NCBI GenBank assembly: GCA_011391085.1
Contig: JAABRD010000005.1
Coordinates: forward strand, 62,001 to 126,000
Origin: Thiotrichaceae bacterium
GTDB lineage: Bacteria > Pseudomonadota > Gammaproteobacteria > Beggiatoales > Beggiatoaceae
Length of the DNA: 64,000 nt
Direction: 5' to 3'
Shown here: positions 52,897-61,362 of the stretch, in pieces
Layout: each line of letters opens with the position of its first letter
Position numbering within the stretch: position 1 is the first letter of the stretch
Program-made: the position numbers and the translations under genes
The notes under the pieces: model-generated
Databases searched by the model: none
Told to the model about the DNA's origin: nothing
Seen by the model: the letters and a program-made list of their open reading frames with translations, nothing else

Positions 52897-53796
52897 CTAC
52901 TGATGCAAATGATGATGTTCTCGACCATGATGATGGTGATGATGATGGTGATGATGGTCACCTGCATGAGTGTGATGCAACAACACATCCCGTAATCGTT
53001 CCCCATCTGCCTGTTGCCCAGGTCGGGCAGTTTGCCCTTGTAAGAGACGCGAACGTTGGGTTGCTACTTCATTTCGTAACCACTCTAACCAAATTGTCAT
53101 GCCTATCATTTTTTTAGCAGAGACTTGAATCATGGGGGCAGGGTTAGCCAGTTGACGTAAATATGTTTCGGCCCGTTGTACTTCAAAATCTTCTAACATG
53201 GGTAACAAATCCATTTTGGTAATCAGTAGCACATCAGTTTCTCGAAACATGACGGGATATTTGGCAGGTTTATCATCTCCTTCGGTGGTTGACAATAAAG
53301 TGACATTGCGATGTTGCCCCAAATCAAAGCTGGCAGGACAAACTAAGTTGCCGACGTTTTCAATAAAGATAATGTCCAAAGCGTTTAGATCGAAATGATG
53401 TAAGGCGTTATGAACCAAATGGGCGTCTAAATGACAAGCGGTTCCAGTGACGATTTGCAAGGCAGGAACCCCTTTGCGACGGATCCGTTGGGCATCATTT
53501 TCGGTTTCTAAATCACCTTCAATCACAGCCATCGCAAATTCGCCTTTCAATGCGTCTAAGGTGGCTTCCAACAAGGTTGTCTTCCCAGATCCAGGGGAAG
53601 ACATCAAATTCAGGGCCAATACACCATGTTGGTCAAAATGGTCGCGGTTATGCCTGGCTTGCTGATCATTTTCGGATAATAGATGAGATAACACCTGAAT
53701 AGCAGTCTTGCCGTTGGTCATTTTGGTAAGGGGACCGCCTTCATGGAGGAGATGTTTGTTACCTGGGGTGATGTTACAGCCACATGTGTTGCACAT
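52897..53796 (-). CDS. hypB: Hydrogenase nickel-incorporation GTPase with C-terminal histidine tail
   Basis: The protein has 299 residues. The N-terminal nickel site is MCNTCGCN (Cys2, Cys5, Cys7). The GTPase domain has the P-loop SSPGSGKTT (69-74), G-domain metal ligands Cys121-His122 and Cys153 (GNLVCPASFD), and the ITKMDLL guanine motif. Proteins with a nickel-storing His stretch normally carry it near the N-terminus; here 10 consecutive His (281-290) and six more follow the C-terminal helix. HypB inserts Ni into [NiFe] hydrogenase. No other hyp or hydrogenase gene is in the window. Confidence 0.95.
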   Translation of the reverse strand: MCNTCGCNITPGNKHLLHEGGPLTKMTNGKTAIQVLSHLLSENDQQARHNRDHFDQHGVLALNLMSSPGSGKTTLLEATLDALKGEFAMAVIEGDLETENDAQRIRRKGVPALQIVTGTACHLDAHLVHNALHHFDLNALDIIFIENVGNLVCPASFDLGQHRNVTLLSTTEGDDKPAKYPVMFRETDVLLITKMDLLPMLEDFEVQRAETYLRQLANPAPMIQVSAKKMIGMTIWLEWLRNEVATQRSRLLQGQTARPGQQADGERLRDVLLHHTHAGDHHHHHHHHHHGREHHHLHQ

Positions 53797-53819
53797 AGTT
53801 TTTTGTTGTAATGAGTAAT

Positions 53820-54066
53820 GAATAATAAGTGATGGTTCACTACTACGGTGGACTAGAGGCTTTAGCCGGACTGTGGAGGACTAAAGGCTTTAGCCGGACT
53901 GCGGTGAACTAGAGGCTTTAGCCGGTGGGGTAGAACAGAATTGAAATCGCAGGGCCCACCCACCGGATGAAGCCTCTAGTCCACCCTGGTTTTATTTATT
54001 TTCCACTATCCACTATCCACTATCCACTAAATCCGCTATCCACTAAATCCGCTATCCGCTAAATCC
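53820..54066. repeat. Family A arms and heptamer array upstream of hypB and downstream of relA
   Basis: Three GGACTAGAGGCTTTAGCC-type arms (one reading GGAGGACTAAAGGCTTTAG) precede GATGAAGCCTCTAGTCCACC; then CTATCCACTATCCACTATCC (53999-54066) runs to four bases before the relA stop. Confidence 0.85.
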
Positions 54067-54071
54067 ACTCC

Positions 54072-56276
54072 CTATTGAACGTCCTTCCGCCACACTCTCA
54101 TGACATTCGGCAAAGCCTTAATTTTTGTCAAAGCACGACCGAGTTGTTCAAGGTCACCGATTTCTACCGTAAAAGTCAAATCGGCGAAATGATTCGTCTG
54201 GTCTGTCAAGGTGTTGGTCGCAAGAATATTGATTTTTTCACCGGCTACAATGGAACAAATATCGTGCAATAAGCCAGTGCGGTCATACGCAAGGATGTAA
54301 ATGTCAACGGGATAAAGGATTTGTTCAGCTTTAGATTGACTCCATTGTACCTCAATCAAGCGTTCATTGCCTTCATCTTGCCAACGGAGGGCGTTGTAAC
54401 AATTCCGGCGGTGGACCACGACGCCGCGTCCCTTGGTAATATAGCCGATAATGGCGTCGGGGGGAATGGGTTTGCAACAACCTGCCATTTGCGTTAACAG
54501 TCCTGGCACTCCTTTGATATAAATGTTACCTACCTGCGGTTGAATGGGTTCTGCAACGGTAGGTGGACGTTTGCGCGGTAGTAAAACTTGTTCCCGGAAC
54601 AGATTGGCGACTTGGGAAAAGGTGGTGTCACCTCGTCCAAGAGAGGCCAAGAGATCATCGACAATTTTGAAATTTAGCGAATTGGCCAGTTTCACTAAAT
54701 TATATTCGCGAATGTTGAGACGACGCAATTCGCGTTCTAGCAAGATGCGACCATCATTGATATGTTGATGTAAATTTTGCTTTTTAAACCATTGCCTGAC
54801 TTTCCCACGGGCACGCGAGGTTTTGAGATAACCAATATGAGGAACTAGCCAATCCCGACTGGGTCTTTCTTCTTTGGAAGTGAGAATTTCGACCAGATCA
54901 CCGCTTTTCAACACATAGGTCAACGGTACCATGCGTCGATTGACTTTGGCCCCACGACAACAATGTCCGAGTTGAGTGTGAATGTGATAAGCAAAATCCA
55001 GCGGGGTTGCCCCCAGTGGAAGTTCTACCACTTTGCCTTGAGGAGAGACGACATAAACGGTGTCTTCAAAAATTTCAGATTTGAATCGATCCAACAATTC
55101 ACCGGGATTATTTTCCTCATCTTTCCATTGCAACATTTTCCGTAACCAGGCAATTTTTTGTTCAAAATTGTTATCCTGTAGGGTGCCACCTTCTTTATAA
55201 CGCCAGTGAGAAGCGACGCCTAATTCGGCGTGATGGTGCATGTCATAAGTGCGGATTTGGACTTCAAAAATTTTCTGTTCAGGTCCCAACACGGCGGTAT
55301 GCAAAGATTGATAATCGTTAGTTTTAGGTTTTGCTATATAATCGTCAAATTCACCGGAGATGGGTTGCCAATGATTATGAATGACGCCCAAAGCCATATA
55401 ACATTCGTTCACGGTATTGACGAGAACCCGGACCGCACGGACATCAAAAATTTGGTCAAAATCCAATCCTTTACGTTGCATTTTTCGCCAAATGCTATAC
55501 AGATGTTTTGGTCGACCTGACACCTCGGCTTTAATGCCTGCCTTGCCGAGAGAGTCTTTAATCAGATGTATAATTTGGTCAATATAGTGTTCGCGACTGA
55601 CTCGCCGTTCCGCCAGCAGACGGGCCAGACGTTGATAAATTTCGGGTTCCAAATAACGCAACGACAGGTCTTCCAATTCCCATTTAATTTGCCCAATGCC
55701 TAGACGGTTCGCCAGGGGGGCAAAGAGATCAAGGGTTTCACGGGCCACCCGTTGTTGAACCGATTCGGGTAAATGCCGAAGATTGCGCATGTTGTCTAAC
55801 CGGTCCGCCAGTTTGATGAAGACCACCCGAATATCTTCGGTCATCGCCAATAACATTTTGCGCAGATTTTCAATTTGGGTTTGCTGTTCTTCTGGTTTCT
55901 GGGTATGGTTATTTAACCCTTCAATACCGTTCATTTTAGTTACACCATCGACAAGACTGCTTACAACATGGCCAAACTGTTTTTCAATCGCTGTTAAAGA
56001 GACTTGTTTATCCTCCACTACATCATGCAAGATGGCGGCTACTAAAACTTCGGTATCCATTCCCAATTCGGCCAATAAATCGGCAACCGTGATGACATGG
56101 ACAAGGTAGGGTTGACCCGAAGGGAGAATTTGAGACTGATGAATTTGTTGGGCAAAATGACAGGCTTGAAGAATGGCTTGTTGTTCTGGCAACGGACGGT
56201 CTTTGTTAATTCGTTGTATCCAACCGTCAAGGCTGAAGGTATTATCAGGGGTTAACAGCGGATTTCTGGTAACCAT
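54072..56276 (-). CDS. relA: (p)ppGpp synthetase RelA with largely preserved HD-hydrolase motif
   Basis: The protein has 734 residues. Order: HD domain (about 30-195), synthetase (about 235-370) with EFDD (309-312), the EXDD signature of RelA-type enzymes, and FEVQIRTYDMHHHAELGVAS; then TGS, helical, zinc-finger (AGCCKPIPPDAIIGYITKGR) and ACT domains. Unlike E. coli RelA, whose HD motif is lost, it keeps HDVVED (His84, Asp85, Glu88, Asp89), His60 and ADRLDN (Asp158, Asn162). The Arg that stacks on substrate in hydrolases is Leu51. It would make alarmone on amino-acid starvation; hydrolysis is possible but unproven. Confidence 0.9.
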   Translation of the reverse strand: MVTRNPLLTPDNTFSLDGWIQRINKDRPLPEQQAILQACHFAQQIHQSQILPSGQPYLVHVITVADLLAELGMDTEVLVAAILHDVVEDKQVSLTAIEKQFGHVVSSLVDGVTKMNGIEGLNNHTQKPEEQQTQIENLRKMLLAMTEDIRVVFIKLADRLDNMRNLRHLPESVQQRVARETLDLFAPLANRLGIGQIKWELEDLSLRYLEPEIYQRLARLLAERRVSREHYIDQIIHLIKDSLGKAGIKAEVSGRPKHLYSIWRKMQRKGLDFDQIFDVRAVRVLVNTVNECYMALGVIHNHWQPISGEFDDYIAKPKTNDYQSLHTAVLGPEQKIFEVQIRTYDMHHHAELGVASHWRYKEGGTLQDNNFEQKIAWLRKMLQWKDEENNPGELLDRFKSEIFEDTVYVVSPQGKVVELPLGATPLDFAYHIHTQLGHCCRGAKVNRRMVPLTYVLKSGDLVEILTSKEERPSRDWLVPHIGYLKTSRARGKVRQWFKKQNLHQHINDGRILLERELRRLNIREYNLVKLANSLNFKIVDDLLASLGRGDTTFSQVANLFREQVLLPRKRPPTVAEPIQPQVGNIYIKGVPGLLTQMAGCCKPIPPDAIIGYITKGRGVVVHRRNCYNALRWQDEGNERLIEVQWSQSKAEQILYPVDIYILAYDRTGLLHDICSIVAGEKINILATNTLTDQTNHFADLTFTVEIGDLEQLGRALTKIKALPNVMRVWRKDVQ

Positions 56277-56282
56277 ATCGTA

Positions 56283-56392
56283 ATTAGCGGATAGTGGATA
56301 GTGGTTTTAATGGATAGTGGTTTTAGTGGATAGTGGATAGTGGTTTTAGTGGATAGTGGATAGTGGATAGTGGATAGTGGATAGTGGATAGG
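56283..56392. repeat. GTGGATA heptamer tandem array
   Basis: GCGGATAGTGGATAGTGG is followed by GTGGTTTTAGTGGATA variants and by seven uninterrupted GGATAGT-type units (56349-56392). It covers the upstream region of relA. Shorter arrays of the same unit are in at least eight other gaps. Confidence 0.88.
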
Positions 56393-56540
56393 CTAATGTG
56401 GGCATGGTTTGTGCTGATAAGTTCTTAATCAAAGACTCACACCATTCACGATAGATGTGGGGATGTGATAGACTATTTTCAACATTTTAGATTGACTCAT
56501 TTTTCAGTATCCATTATCCATTATCCATTAAAACAGTGAT

Positions 56541-57665
56541 ATGCGTCAAAAACCCTTAAAACAACCTAAAGCGCGTAACAATGCGGCCCATGCGTCGCTT
56601 CAAAGTTACTTTGACCGCATTTCTCACAGCCTCGAAGATCGGGTGAATGAGTACGTGCAAATGCACAAATATGTCAGAGTCTATGAGGAGTCGAAGAAAT
56701 TATTGGATATTGAAAAAACTCTCAATATTGCGGCCGGAAGTGTTTTCGAGACTAGCTTTGAAAAAAAGTTAGATGTTAACGCCATGAATCAGCTAGTTCA
56801 AGGGTTGAATAAGAAAAACAAGGCGTTAAAAGCTTTTCTACAAGGTAAACCACTGACTGTACAAATTAAACTGTTAGACCAAATTGCCAAAAGTGTGCAT
56901 ATCATCATTGTCAACTTGATGCAAATTTATAAGGATATTGTCCGCATTAACGACGTTGTGCCAGTTCTCAAAGCACTTCTTAAATTGAAGGATAAGGAAG
57001 GACATCATGAACATGACCCCCTGTTGATAGAAATCACCAATGCGTTAGCTAATAACATTAATGAACCCAGTTTGGTGGAAATTAAGATGTTATTAACCAC
57101 TGACAGGGCCAATTTATCTGAATTTGACGCCAAACTACATTTTGAGAGTTTCAATGATGTCAGTGATAAACTGGTTGGTTTATTAAATGATAAATTGTTA
57201 CTGATCATTGGCATTTCTGAATTTTTGATAGCAGGTGTAGAAGATGATGGTGCCAACGATGTCGGTGCCAATGAAAGGCTTCCAGACGAATTAAGGGTAC
57301 TGTTTTTAGCTGCCAGTTTGTTGGATGTGCTAAGTAAAATCAAAGAAATCAGAAATAATTTAAAGACTATCTTGACGCATATAAAATTTTGTATGCAAGT
57401 CATGGACAGTGATAAATTAGAAAGCAAATTCAAAGCATTGTTGAAAAACGGGGGAAGTGATAACTTATACGAAAGCCTGGTCAATATCACTCCCAGAGTC
57501 TTGCAACGGGTGAAAAAGTCCATCATTGAAATTTCGCCGGGACTGGATGCCTTTGAACTCCGCTTGAAATTGGAAACACTAGACCTCAATACGGTGATGA
57601 ACATGACTTACGGGTTGATTTACGAAAAGTCTAATCGAACCTGGGAAAATCCGTATTATATGTAA
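56541..57665 (+). CDS. Helical protein of unknown function
   Basis: The protein has 374 residues, almost entirely helical by composition, with many Leu/Ile/Lys heptads (VRVYEESKKLLDIEKTLNIA, LKALLKLKDKEGH, LLNDKLLLIIGISEFLIAG). A hydrophobic run LDQIAKSVHIIIVNLMQIYK could be a buried helix rather than a membrane segment. It ends KSNRTWENPYYM. No signal peptide. No family recognised. It lies between relA and a MOSC gene with its own upstream repeats, so it is probably transcribed alone. Confidence 0.6.
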   Translation: MRQKPLKQPKARNNAAHASLQSYFDRISHSLEDRVNEYVQMHKYVRVYEESKKLLDIEKTLNIAAGSVFETSFEKKLDVNAMNQLVQGLNKKNKALKAFLQGKPLTVQIKLLDQIAKSVHIIIVNLMQIYKDIVRINDVVPVLKALLKLKDKEGHHEHDPLLIEITNALANNINEPSLVEIKMLLTTDRANLSEFDAKLHFESFNDVSDKLVGLLNDKLLLIIGISEFLIAGVEDDGANDVGANERLPDELRVLFLAASLLDVLSKIKEIRNNLKTILTHIKFCMQVMDSDKLESKFKALLKNGGSDNLYESLVNITPRVLQRVKKSIIEISPGLDAFELRLKLETLDLNTVMNMTYGLIYEKSNRTWENPYYM

Positions 57666-57671
57666 CCAAGA

Positions 57672-57742
57672 CCCAGGAGTCCAAAGCGCAGTTTTGTGCG
57701 TTACCTAGCAAAGCTACGCTTTGGACTCCTGGGTCCACCACA
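57672..57742. repeat. GGAGTCCAAAGC palindrome, family G
   Basis: CCAGGAGTCCAAAGCGCAGT and GCTACGCTTTGGACTCCTGG are mirror arms with a ~31-base middle; located 6 bases past the stop of the helical protein. Confidence 0.8.
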
Positions 57743-57760
57743 CTACCTTTTTTACTAACT

Positions 57761-58519
57761 ATGCCCACCATCACCCATATCTATCGTTACCCCTTCAAAG
57801 GCATGAGTCCTGAAGCCTTACGTCGAGTTTCCCTAGAAGTCGGTCAAACCATTCCGCTGGACCGACGTTTTGCTTTAGCCCACGGTACCACGGAATTTGA
57901 TCCCCAAGCCCCTCAACATTTGCCGAAAACGCATTTTCTCATGCGAATGAAAAATGAACGTCTCGCCACGTTACAATCCGTTTACGACGACAGCACAGGA
58001 ATGTTGCATATCTCTCAAAACGGTCAAGAACTTGTGCAAGGAGACTTGCAAGACCCAGACGGGCGACAAACTTTGGAGAACTTTTTTATCGAATACCTGG
58101 GTGCCGACATTCGCGGCACACCGAAAATAGTTCAAGCCCCAGGCCATTCATTTTCCGATGTGGCAGCCAAGGTGATTTCCTGTATCAACCTTGCCAGCAT
58201 CCGTGACTTAGAAAAGGTGATAGTAACCTCCATTGACCCCTTACGCTTCCGTGCCAATGTCTATTTTGACGGCGCCTCTGCCTGGTCCGAACTAGACTGG
58301 GTTGGCAAATCATTCACCATGGGCACAGCCCGCCTACAAGTCTTGAAAGCCATTGAACGTTGCGCCGCCACGGATGTCAACCCCAAGACCGCGGTTCGAG
58401 ATTTACAGATTCCTCAGACATTGCTAAAAACCTATCAACATCGTTTTCTGGGAATCTATGCGCACGTCATTGAGGAAGGAGAAATCGCGGTGAATGATAC
58501 ATTGCACGCCCCGGTCTAG
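57761..58519 (+). CDS. MOSC-domain protein
   Basis: The protein has 252 residues. The N-terminal MOSC beta-barrel (ITHIYRYPFKGMSPEALRRV, VGQTIPLDRRFALAHG) is followed by the MOSC core with RFRANVYFDGASAWSELDWV and the conserved Cys in IERCAATDVNP. It resembles the YcbX/mARC branch, which binds molybdenum cofactor and reduces N-hydroxylated compounds, but the [2Fe-2S] domain is absent. Cytoplasmic. Its TAG stop lies in a CTAGTGGCTTTAGCCGCAAT repeat. Confidence 0.85.
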   Translation: MPTITHIYRYPFKGMSPEALRRVSLEVGQTIPLDRRFALAHGTTEFDPQAPQHLPKTHFLMRMKNERLATLQSVYDDSTGMLHISQNGQELVQGDLQDPDGRQTLENFFIEYLGADIRGTPKIVQAPGHSFSDVAAKVISCINLASIRDLEKVIVTSIDPLRFRANVYFDGASAWSELDWVGKSFTMGTARLQVLKAIERCAATDVNPKTAVRDLQIPQTLLKTYQHRFLGIYAHVIEEGEIAVNDTLHAPV

Positions 58520-58559
58520 TGGCTTTAGCCGCAATATCCTTAACCATTAAGTTAAGGAG

Positions 58560-58835
58560 TTAAGACACCGGTGGAGTGGAGGCTAACGCCTGCTGGCGGT
58601 AGGTGCCCTCCACCAGTGCGGCAAATGGCACTTGGTAGAGACGGTCCATCGGAACTATCACGAGAGTCTCTATTTGATGTTTCTCTAAATAGATTTCCAG
58701 AGAACGTATTAAGAGTTGATACAGTGATTCACCATCCTTCTCCGTCAGGTCCTTTGAGAAACGGGGTACCAAACTCTTTAAATTCCCTTCTGCCTCCAAG
58801 GCGGACCGAAGAATAGGGTTGCCATTTGAACTCAT
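58560..58835 (-). pseudogene. CHAT-domain (caspase-like) gene fragment
   Basis: The frame has 91 residues. LEIYLEKHQIETLVIVPMDR and LYQVPFAALVEG match the strand-loop found in CHAT proteases (typically 'LxIVPDGxLxxxPFAAL'). The catalytic His and Cys would come later but the frame passes into a family A arm (TYRQQALASTPPVS) and stops. The N-terminal side is in the same frame as the gene at 58857, separated by its TAG and a short spacer. CHAT proteins occur with TPR or gasdermin partners in defence, but no such partner remains. Confidence 0.65.
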
Positions 58836-58856
58836 GGACGGGGACTGAGTTTGGTT

Positions 58857-59345
58857 CTATTCTTTAGTCGGTTTCTTATCTACCCCATTACCATTACTTA
58901 AATTCTTCACCATGACATTCCTCGCTTCGCCACTGCCGACAGAACTGCCAAAATAATAACTATATATTTGGGCAGCTATGGTCGATAATACTCCAAGAAT
59001 AATTAAGATAATATCTTTTGAATCTTGATCGTAATAAGGGAGTAAAGACACCACAATCATAGCAAACAGTAATGCAAAAATAGCAAGCGTGGTTCTATTT
59101 GCTATTTCCTTCATGGTCTTCTGATTGTAACTACAATCGTCGGCACTGGGTGACATCTTTCCAACACTGATACCGGCCTGAAAATCCTTTAATTTGTTGA
59201 CTTCCTCTGGAGTCAATTGTTCTTTTTCTGACAGGTCAATGCCTGTGGCCTTTTTTACGAAATCAGTGCCATTACATTTGACTTCGTGGTCTAACAAAGA
59301 TAAGCCGTTTTCTGCTAATAGCGTAGGTGATTTAACTGTTAACAT
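58857..59345 (-). CDS. Small membrane protein of unknown function
   Basis: The protein has 162 residues. A soluble N-terminal half (LTPEEVNKLKDFQAGISVGK) precedes two TM helices (about 88-104, LAIFALLFAMIVVSLLP, and about 110-130, IILIILGVLSTIAAQIYSYY). The tail GSSVGSGEARNVMVKNLSNG is hydrophilic. It resembles phage-type holin or bacterial two-helix anchors only in layout. Downstream, after the stop, the CHAT fragment continues in the same frame. Confidence 0.55.
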   Translation of the reverse strand: MLTVKSPTLLAENGLSLLDHEVKCNGTDFVKKATGIDLSEKEQLTPEEVNKLKDFQAGISVGKMSPSADDCSYNQKTMKEIANRTTLAIFALLFAMIVVSLLPYYDQDSKDIILIILGVLSTIAAQIYSYYFGSSVGSGEARNVMVKNLSNGNGVDKKPTKE

Positions 59346-59561
59346 GGTTGTTCCTCATTAACTGTTTCATTTTATTTAACTTTCTCCTACGCTAAGAACA
59401 TGCCACTAGCTAAAATAGTCAACTATTTTGGGAAGGTGGCACCGAAATTGCTTTTGTATAAGACAGCTATAATCCAAAACTACTCCTACCTAGTTTAATT
59501 ATGGCAAGGTCGCTTGAGTGCTGGTCACACGCAGGCGACCATTGTGCATAAAACGCGCACC

Positions 59562-60455
59562 CTACCCAGTTTTCTCTTCCTTGCTAAATAAAGTATCTAG
59601 CTTCTGTTCATATCCGTGATAGCCTAACACCTCGTACAATTCTGCACGAGTTTGCATCACATTCAGCACTTCCTGTTGCGTCCCTTGTTGACGAATCGTG
59701 TTATACACCGTTGAAGCCGCGGCACTCATGGCGCGGAAGGCAGATAATGGGTATAATACCAATCGCACTCCCACGTTTCCTAACTCAGTTACAGTGAACA
59801 TTGGCGTCTTCCCAAATTCCGTGATATTCGCCAAAACAGGGACTTTCACCGCTTCTACAAAACCGCGATACTCTTCCAATTCATGTAGTGCTTCGGCAAA
59901 AATCATATCGGCCCCTGCTTCCACATAAGCACAAGCCCGGTCAATCGCTGCTTGCCGACCTTCATTAGCAAACGCATCGGTTCGCGCCATGATGACAAAT
60001 TGGGAATCGGTTTTGGCATCCACGGCGGCCTTGACGCGATCCATCATTTCGGCACAGGAGACCAAGGCTTTATTAGGACGATGGCCACACCGTTTGGCTT
60101 GTACCTGATCCTCAATATGAACTGCTGCGACTCCTGCCCGAATCATTTCTTTAGTGGTACGGGCTATTGAGAATGCGGCGCCCCAGCCTGTATCAATGTC
60201 CACTAATAAAGGCAATTGAGTCACTCCCGTAATGCGACGGGCGTCCTCTAGCACATCATTGAGTGTCGTGATTCCTAAGTCAGGTAAACCAAAGGAGGCA
60301 TTGGCGACGCCGGCACCGGATAAATACAATGCTTGAAACCCGGCCCGGGCAGCCAGTAATGCACTATACGCATTGATAGTGCCGACCACTTGTAAAGGTC
60401 GTTCTGCTTCTAACGCGGCACGAAAACGTGCCCCTGCGGAATGGAGTAGGGTCAT
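59562..60455 (-). CDS. prpB: 2-Methylisocitrate lyase
   Basis: From ATG 60455 (297 residues), preceded by AAGAGAAGCAATT; the longer frame from 60635 adds repeat-coded residues. PrpB splits 2-methylisocitrate into pyruvate and succinate. Key motifs are present: [10 protein letters not shown] (Mg-binding Asp pair), [17 protein letters not shown] with the catalytic Cys of KRCGH, and [19 protein letters not shown]. Together with prpE it indicates propionate oxidation by the methylcitrate cycle; prpC and prpD or acnD are not here. Confidence 0.95.
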   Translation of the reverse strand: MTLLHSAGARFRAALEAERPLQVVGTINAYSALLAARAGFQALYLSGAGVANASFGLPDLGITTLNDVLEDARRITGVTQLPLLVDIDTGWGAAFSIARTTKEMIRAGVAAVHIEDQVQAKRCGHRPNKALVSCAEMMDRVKAAVDAKTDSQFVIMARTDAFANEGRQAAIDRACAYVEAGADMIFAEALHELEEYRGFVEAVKVPVLANITEFGKTPMFTVTELGNVGVRLVLYPLSAFRAMSAAASTVYNTIRQQGTQQEVLNVMQTRAELYEVLGYHGYEQKLDTLFSKEEKTG

Positions 60456-60539
60456 AATTGCTTCTCTTCTTAAAAAATAATGGTAGTTTAGAACACAAAC
60501 AGAATTATTGTACTTCAGGGAAAACTGGTGGACAGATGG

Positions 60540-60835
60540 GAAAATTGGTGGATATAGAGGTTTTGGCCGCAATGCCATTGAGTTAAGGTACGGTGGAGTG
60601 GAGGCTTTAGCCGGCCGGCGGTAGGCGTCCCGCAATTTTAGTGTGTGGGGTGATGCCTACTGCCGGCCGGCTAAAGCCTCCACTCCACCGGGATTTTCCT
60701 TAACTTAATGGCATTGCGGCTAAAGCCTCTAGTCCACCATCGGTCCATCTCCCTTCACCGGCTAAAGCCTCTAGTCCACCATCGGACTATCCCCCTTCAC
60801 CGGCTGAAGCCTTTAGTCCACCATCGGTTCATCTC
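60540..60835. repeat. Cluster of family A palindromes
   Basis: GGTGGAGTGGAGGCTTTAGC to GGCTAAAGCCTCCACTCCAC (60592-60687) is a full copy with GCCGGCCGGC arms. It is followed by three direct arms of the CCGGCTAAAGCCTCTAGTCC type (60717-60825), separated by ACCATCGGTCCATCTCC-like spacers. Confidence 0.88.
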
Positions 60836-60838
60836 CAG

Positions 60839-61162
60839 CTATTGTGTTGGGACCGTTCCTCCCTTTTCCTTGAACTGCTTCTCGCTTTCCAGCTTCATCT
60901 GTTCCCCTTCCGCCTTCATCTGCTTGCCTTTGGAGATTTTGTTGTTTCCATCCTCTATCATCTCCTCGCCATCCTTAATCATCTCCTCGCCATCCTTAAT
61001 CATCTGTTGGCCCTTATTCCATTGGTCTCCCAAGTTAGTCAGACCTTTGCCAAAATTGCCCATCTTATCGCCCAGGGTAGGTTCGCTAGAACATCCAGAA
61101 GTGATAGCCATCACCAGCGATAAAAGGGTCATGGCAATCGTTGATGTAACAAGTTGCTTCAT
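60839..61162 (-). CDS. Small lipoprotein with heptapeptide repeats
   Basis: The protein has 107 residues. The signal MKQLVTSTIAMTLLSLVMAI ends with lipobox ITSGC, cleaved before Cys24. AGGAATTCAAT precedes ATG as ribosome site. The mature part is helical and charged, with MIKDGEE repeated as QMIKDGEEMIKDGEEMIEDG from a 21-bp tandem repeat (about 60953-61011). It would form a short coiled-coil anchored to the outer membrane, like Lpp-type or ribbon proteins. Function unknown. Confidence 0.75.
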   Translation of the reverse strand: MKQLVTSTIAMTLLSLVMAITSGCSSEPTLGDKMGNFGKGLTNLGDQWNKGQQMIKDGEEMIKDGEEMIEDGNNKISKGKQMKAEGEQMKLESEKQFKEKGGTVPTQ

Positions 61163-61362
61163 ATTGAATTCCTATTTAGTGAATAAACGATAATATTATA
61201 TCAACATTTTTTGAAAATGTCTCGTGTGATTTTATAAAATATATAAATATATGAAATTAAAGATGTTTTTGATATACCTGGCCAATCCATACGGTGGCCT
61301 TGACAACTGACTGAATAATAGGTAATATCACCTGACATAACAACCATAACACGAAAATCAAT

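Noticed and set aside
53820-53990. tRNA- or small-RNA-like stems in family A repeats
   Set aside because: Stems are simple palindromes repeated throughout the window, without tRNA features; no tRNA or rRNA was recognised anywhere.
56283-56392. Possible CRISPR array
   Set aside because: The unit is 7 bases with no unique spacers and no cas gene in the window; it is a simple tandem heptamer.
60456-60635. N-terminal extension of PrpB
   Set aside because: The 60 codons come from family A repeat and AT-rich leader; PrpB homology and an AGAGAAG site fix the start at 60455.
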